From: Fundicoccus ignavus
GTDB lineage: Bacteria; Bacillota; Bacilli; Lactobacillales; Aerococcaceae
Reading direction: 5' to 3'
Assembly: GCF_009659375.1 (NCBI RefSeq)
Contig: NZ_WJQT01000013.1
Span: forward strand, 19,928-83,927
Length of the DNA: 64,000 nucleotides
Each line of letters begins with the position of its first letter. Position 1 is the first letter of the stretch. The notes beneath the pieces were generated by a model. It was not told the origin of the DNA, made no database searches, and saw only the letters and a program-made list of their open reading frames with translations. This document shows positions 60,587-64,000 of this stretch, one piece after another. The position numbers and the translations under genes are program-made.

Positions 60587-61201
60587 TCAATCAAAATATA
60601 CCGGTTCCTCAGGATTGTGCAAGTATTTAAAAGCCAAGTGAATTTGCGATTCAGTATTGCGACCTAAGGACAAGGGAGGCAAAGCATCTTCGGAGAAAAA
60701 TTGGACTTCTGAGGTTTCGATCCCCGTTGTCGCCTGCCCACCGACTAATTGACACAAAATAAAGTGCTTATAAATATAGTAAGGAGACGGCGGATGAGGG
60801 TGAAACTTCTTATCGATGACCGCAATTAAACGCTTCGCTTCAACGACATAGCCTGATTCTTCCCACACTTCTTTCACCGCAACCTCGCTTGGCGAATACC
60901 CAATATCGCCCCAGCCACCTGGCAAGGCCCATTTTCCGTCTGCCTTTTCTTTCACTAACAGGATTTTACCTTCACTAAACACAATGCCACGTACATCAAC
61001 TTTTGGTGTCGCATAACCTGTTTCATTCGCAAATAATTCACGTAACTTCTCTGGCTCAACCTCTGTGTATTCCTCCATGATTTCCACGCTTAATTCGCGA
61101 ATCATTTCGAAGCGTTCCAAATCAAACACATCCTTCGAATATTCCAAACCAGCCTGAGCAATCGCCTGTAACTCCATCGCCCATTTCAACCATTTTGCCA
61201 T
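60587..61201 (-). CDS. Nudix hydrolase with N-terminal helical domain
   Basis: The 204-residue product has an N-terminal helical domain (about 1-60) as in the ADP-ribose pyrophosphatase-type subfamily, then a Nudix box variant GGWGDIGYSPSEVAV followed by KEVWEESG. The metal-binding KEVWEE is intact, but the upstream Glu of the classic box is Tyr and the Arg is Lys. It should split nucleoside diphosphates linked to another moiety. GGGGTGGG precedes the ATG. First gene of a pair with the acetyltransferase. Confidence 0.88.
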   Translation of the reverse strand: MAKWLKWAMELQAIAQAGLEYSKDVFDLERFEMIRELSVEIMEEYTEVEPEKLRELFANETGYATPKVDVRGIVFSEGKILLVKEKADGKWALPGGWGDIGYSPSEVAVKEVWEESGYVVEAKRLIAVIDKKFHPHPPSPYYIYKHFILCQLVGGQATTGIETSEVQFFSEDALPPLSLGRNTESQIHLAFKYLHNPEEPVYFD

Positions 61202-61301
61202 GTTCCCACCCCACTTTAATTACTTCTATCATACACCAACCATCCCCCTTACAAAATACTAAATATCACTCGATGCTTTATTAAGGAGGCTCATTTCGAA
61301 C

Positions 61302-61332
61302 GAATTATCGTGTCTTTCAGACACGATAATTC
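61302..61332. repeat. Perfect hairpin GAATTATCGTGTC
   Basis: Thirteen perfect pairs around a five-base loop in the space between the Nudix and Na/Pi genes. No T run follows. A direct repeat (ACGCYTAATGGAACGTCG, at about 61370 and 61410) lies just downstream. Confidence 0.6.
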
Positions 61333-61544
61333 TTGTGTTGTTAAGTTTAGGTGGGAGTGACTTAGATGAACGCCTAATGGAACGTCGAACGCGGGGACAC
61401 GTGCCGCTGGACGCTTAATGGAACGTCGCGGTTTCGCAACGGTTTTATGACGTTCCAACCTAATCACTACAATGTACGATTAACGAAAATTAGTTATTGA
61501 ATTGTTTCAAAAAATTGGATACCAACTTCCCCCAACCTTGCATA

Positions 61545-61625
61545 ACTCGGCGCGTGGGGTTGCCTATAGCGGTATAAAGGGCAATCGGCTAGGCCATTGC
61601 AATTCCACACACTGAGCGAAGCAAA
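61545..61625 (+). repeat. Branched intergenic repeat, copy O (degenerate left half)
   Basis: TTGCCTATAGCGGTATAAAGGGCAATCGGCTAGGCC, then TTGCAATTCC and CTGAGCGAAGCAAAC; the rest has been lost. Confidence 0.55.
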
Positions 61626-61646
61626 CACAAACGTTAACGACTATAC

Positions 61647-61678
61647 AAAAAACAGCCATCGAATCGATAGCTGCTTTC
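61647..61678 (-). terminator. Terminator of the Na/Pi cotransporter gene
   Basis: Minus-strand CAGCTATCG-ATT-CGATGGCTG with six T. Confidence 0.9.
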
Positions 61679-61693
61679 TAGTTATTTATCTAA

Positions 61694-63415
61694 TTAAGAC
61701 ACCCGACGGTCTTCTTGTTTTTGTTCATTTTTCACTGCTTGCATCGCTTCTTTCTTGCTACCCGTTGTTGAACGGATTGAGTAAGCAATGTTGACCAAGT
61801 GATCTGAAATTCTTTGAAGTGAGAACAAAGCTTGGTAAATCGCTTTTGACGCTTCAACTGGATAACGGCCTGAACTTAAACGATTTACGTGAGCATCACG
61901 TGATGCTGAAATTTTCTTTTTGATTTTCTTATGAGTACGTGCAATTTTCGGGAAGTTCTCTGTTTGACGGTTAACAAAAGCATCAAAGCCTAAGTCAAAC
62001 ATTTTACCGATTAACTCGTAAATTTCTTGAAGCTCTTCTTTTGTTTCATCTAAGAACTTAATATTATTCTGACTCATATCGTTCGTTTCTTTAACAATCA
62101 ATACAGCATAGTCACCTAATCGTTCAATATCACTTGCTACATGGTGTAAGCCACCAAGTAACAATTCATCTTCTGAATTGGTGTTGACTGTTGATATTTT
62201 GATAAAGAAACTGATTAATGTGTTTGTTAAGTAGTTGATACGGTATTCTGTATCCGCAATCTCTTTACTTTCGCTCATATCTTCATTGATTAATGAGTTA
62301 AAGGCACGGTCGATGTTTTCTTTAGCTAAATTTGCCATTGAATACATTTCTTTCAAAGCTTGCTCAATCGCAACAGATGGCGTTTGTAAGAATCTTTCGT
62401 CGATGAAAGAAACTTCTTCTAACGCTTCTTCTTTATCTTTAATCTTATTCGTTACAAAGTTTACCAATGGATCTAGTACTAATAATAAAGCTAATGTATA
62501 AATCGTGTTATAAATTAAGTTAAAGGTTGCTAAACTGAATTGTGGACTATTTGGGAACATGTTCTCAAAGAAACCAACAATTGGTGTTCTAAAGACAATT
62601 AAAATTACCATAAAGACTAATGCACCGATAATACTTGTTATCACGTGGAATAATGCAATACGTTTACCGTTCGCATTTGTTGTTAAAGAGGCCATTATAC
62701 CATCACTACATGTCCCAATATTAGCCCCCATCACTAAGAAGAAGGATTGATCAATATTTGAGATGATACCTGTTGCTAAGAATGCAATAAATACACCAGT
62801 GGCAGCAGAAGATGACTGAATGATTCCTGTAAATAAAATGCCTAACAGAACTAATAAAAATGGATTCTGCATAATTTCATATTTAAAAATTTTAGAAAGC
62901 TCGATACTTAAAGTTGAATCAGCTCCACCAATCGCAACTTCCATTACTTCTAATCCGATAAATAACATACCGAAACCAATTAAGAACGGTGCGATTTTAT
63001 TTAATTTCTCATTACTTGTCGTGAAAATGATCATAACACCCACGAAAGCCAATGAGGCGAACACTGCACTAATTGAAAAGCCGCCTTTACTCAAACCTGA
63101 TAAGGCAAAGATAAAAGCTGTTAGAGTTGTTCCGACTTTTGCACCCAAGATAAATCCAGCACCTTGCTTCACTGAAATAATCTTTGCATGCGCTAAGCCG
63201 ACTGTCATAATCGATGATGCTGACGATGATTGAACTAAAGCAGTTGCTCCAATCCCAATTCCGTAGTTGACCATACGGTTTTTGTCCATCTTTTTAAAGG
63301 CATTACGAATACCAGGACCTGCACTTTGTTCCAAACCTGAGCTCATCTGCTTCATACCGAACATGAAGACTGCGACCCCACCTAACATCAACAGCAAATT
63401 CATTGCAATTTCCAT
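61694..63415 (-). CDS. Na/Pi cotransporter family protein with PhoU-like domain
   Basis: The 573-residue product has two inverted membrane repeats with the diagnostic QSSSA motifs (ALVQSSSASSIM near 62 and GIIQSSSAATGV near 199), nine to ten membrane segments up to about residue 310, and a C-terminal PhoU-like helical domain (about 340-545). It should take up phosphate with sodium; the PhoU domain may gate it. AAGGAG lies before the ATG. No Pho box pattern like that of ugp was seen upstream. Confidence 0.93.
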   Translation of the reverse strand: MEIAMNLLLMLGGVAVFMFGMKQMSSGLEQSAGPGIRNAFKKMDKNRMVNYGIGIGATALVQSSSASSIMTVGLAHAKIISVKQGAGFILGAKVGTTLTAFIFALSGLSKGGFSISAVFASLAFVGVMIIFTTSNEKLNKIAPFLIGFGMLFIGLEVMEVAIGGADSTLSIELSKIFKYEIMQNPFLLVLLGILFTGIIQSSSAATGVFIAFLATGIISNIDQSFFLVMGANIGTCSDGIMASLTTNANGKRIALFHVITSIIGALVFMVILIVFRTPIVGFFENMFPNSPQFSLATFNLIYNTIYTLALLLVLDPLVNFVTNKIKDKEEALEEVSFIDERFLQTPSVAIEQALKEMYSMANLAKENIDRAFNSLINEDMSESKEIADTEYRINYLTNTLISFFIKISTVNTNSEDELLLGGLHHVASDIERLGDYAVLIVKETNDMSQNNIKFLDETKEELQEIYELIGKMFDLGFDAFVNRQTENFPKIARTHKKIKKKISASRDAHVNRLSSGRYPVEASKAIYQALFSLQRISDHLVNIAYSIRSTTGSKKEAMQAVKNEQKQEDRRVS

Positions 63416-64000
63416 TTGAAATCTCCTTCAAAGTTGTTACCTTTTTATTTTCTTTAGTTTATATTTAAAAAGAATAGTAAAAAAATTCACTAAGAACTAC
63501 TTTAATGCATTTACCCTTTAAAGACAAGGCTTGTGGTAGAACTCTAACTATCCTATAATATAATTCTAATTTCCCCTAACCTTTCTTATAAGTCTCTCGT
63601 AAACAGCCTTACATCTTTATCCACTAATGATTTAATCGTGTGACACAATCATATTCCCCCCAGCCAGATTACTATGCAAAATAGCCAACATAAAAGCGAT
63701 TTGAAAATCGTGCTCAATTCAATAGAACTTTGCCTGCCTGATTCGCATATATTATCAAGCACCGTTCAAGTGTCTCTTTCCTAATAACTAGCACCTAATC
63801 AATTGACTGAATAAAACGCGATTCTGAAGCAAAGAAGCTCTTAATAAGTCAAAATGAGATAAGACTACAAATGAATTGGACCCTTAGTCAAGGACATTTT
63901 TCAAAACGGCCTCTCTTTTTTAAAAACCTCCCTTTTATAAGGTTTAACCTTCAATTTACATTGCACTTTCATTCACATCACAAGTTCTGACTGCTGGAAT
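63416..64000. other. Intergenic end of the window, no gene seen
   Basis: AT-rich sequence with stops in all frames at short spacing. AAACCT...AGGTTT near 63924-63947 is a weak hairpin. Nothing else recognised; it may hold the downstream side of a gene beyond the edge. Confidence 0.5.

Overview
The window looks like chromosome of a low-GC Gram-positive coccus or rod of the Lactobacillales, perhaps Aerococcaceae or Carnobacteriaceae. This rests on strong AAGGAGG ribosome binding sites, frequent TTG and GTG starts, A-rich Rho-independent terminators, a Pho-box promoter and typical Firmicutes families. The taxon is an inference. No rRNA, tRNA or CRISPR array was seen. About 60 protein genes are supported, most of them on the minus strand.

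Layout. 1-5 kb: a partial secreted HExxH protein, an FMN reductase, an aldo/keto reductase and a secreted GH13 amylase. 5.5-10.1 kb: aroD, an ApbE flavin transferase, and a methionine-type ABC importer (metN-metI-metQ). 11.4-14.6 kb: an operon of two ATP-grasp ligases flanking an esterase. 15.3-21.1 kb: a TPR/HhH protein and the ugpAEBC glycerol-3-phosphate importer behind Pho boxes. 21.3-30.6 kb: a ClbS-like protein, a dead IS1595-type element, a MaoC hydratase, esterase, acetyltransferase, redox enzymes, and two pseudogenes (an AraC fragment and a TauE/SafE exporter with two stops). 30.7-39.3 kb: fetAB behind a PerR/Fur-like box, SRAP and CHAD proteins, a protein with two degenerate GIY-YIG folds, redox and VOC genes. 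39.3-46 kb: three different tandem repeat arrays, a PgsA-type enzyme, gap, and a DUF697 membrane protein. 46-55 kb: a LacI-controlled operon for 2-keto-3-deoxygluconate (KDG) breakdown (regulator, isomerase, KDG kinase, transporter, HyuA-type ATPase, HExxH protein, KDPG aldolase). 55-63.4 kb: acetyltransferases, CcdA with a TlpA-type thioredoxin, a universal stress protein, a Nudix hydrolase and a Na/Pi cotransporter.

The most striking feature is not a gene. The intergenic spaces hold about fifteen copies, all in one orientation, of a branched repeat of roughly 170-200 nt, often preceded by a terminator-like hairpin and a conserved leader (about 300 nt in all). Different copies use different sequences in the same paired arms, with both sides changed together, so the fold rather than the sequence appears to be kept. 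Other hairpin families (a roughly 30-nt palindrome array, a 42-bp hairpin array, a 184-bp repeat and a GTGTCG repeat) sit in other intergenic spaces.

How the genes fit together: the KDG operon should feed pyruvate and glyceraldehyde-3-phosphate into glycolysis, where gap acts. ugpAEBC and the Na/Pi transporter both serve phosphate supply. fetAB, CcdA/TlpA and the PerR-like site point to oxidative and metal stress. All five secreted proteins whose N-termini are visible have a predicted signal peptidase I site with Gln at +1, including two ABC binding proteins that would normally be lipoproteins.
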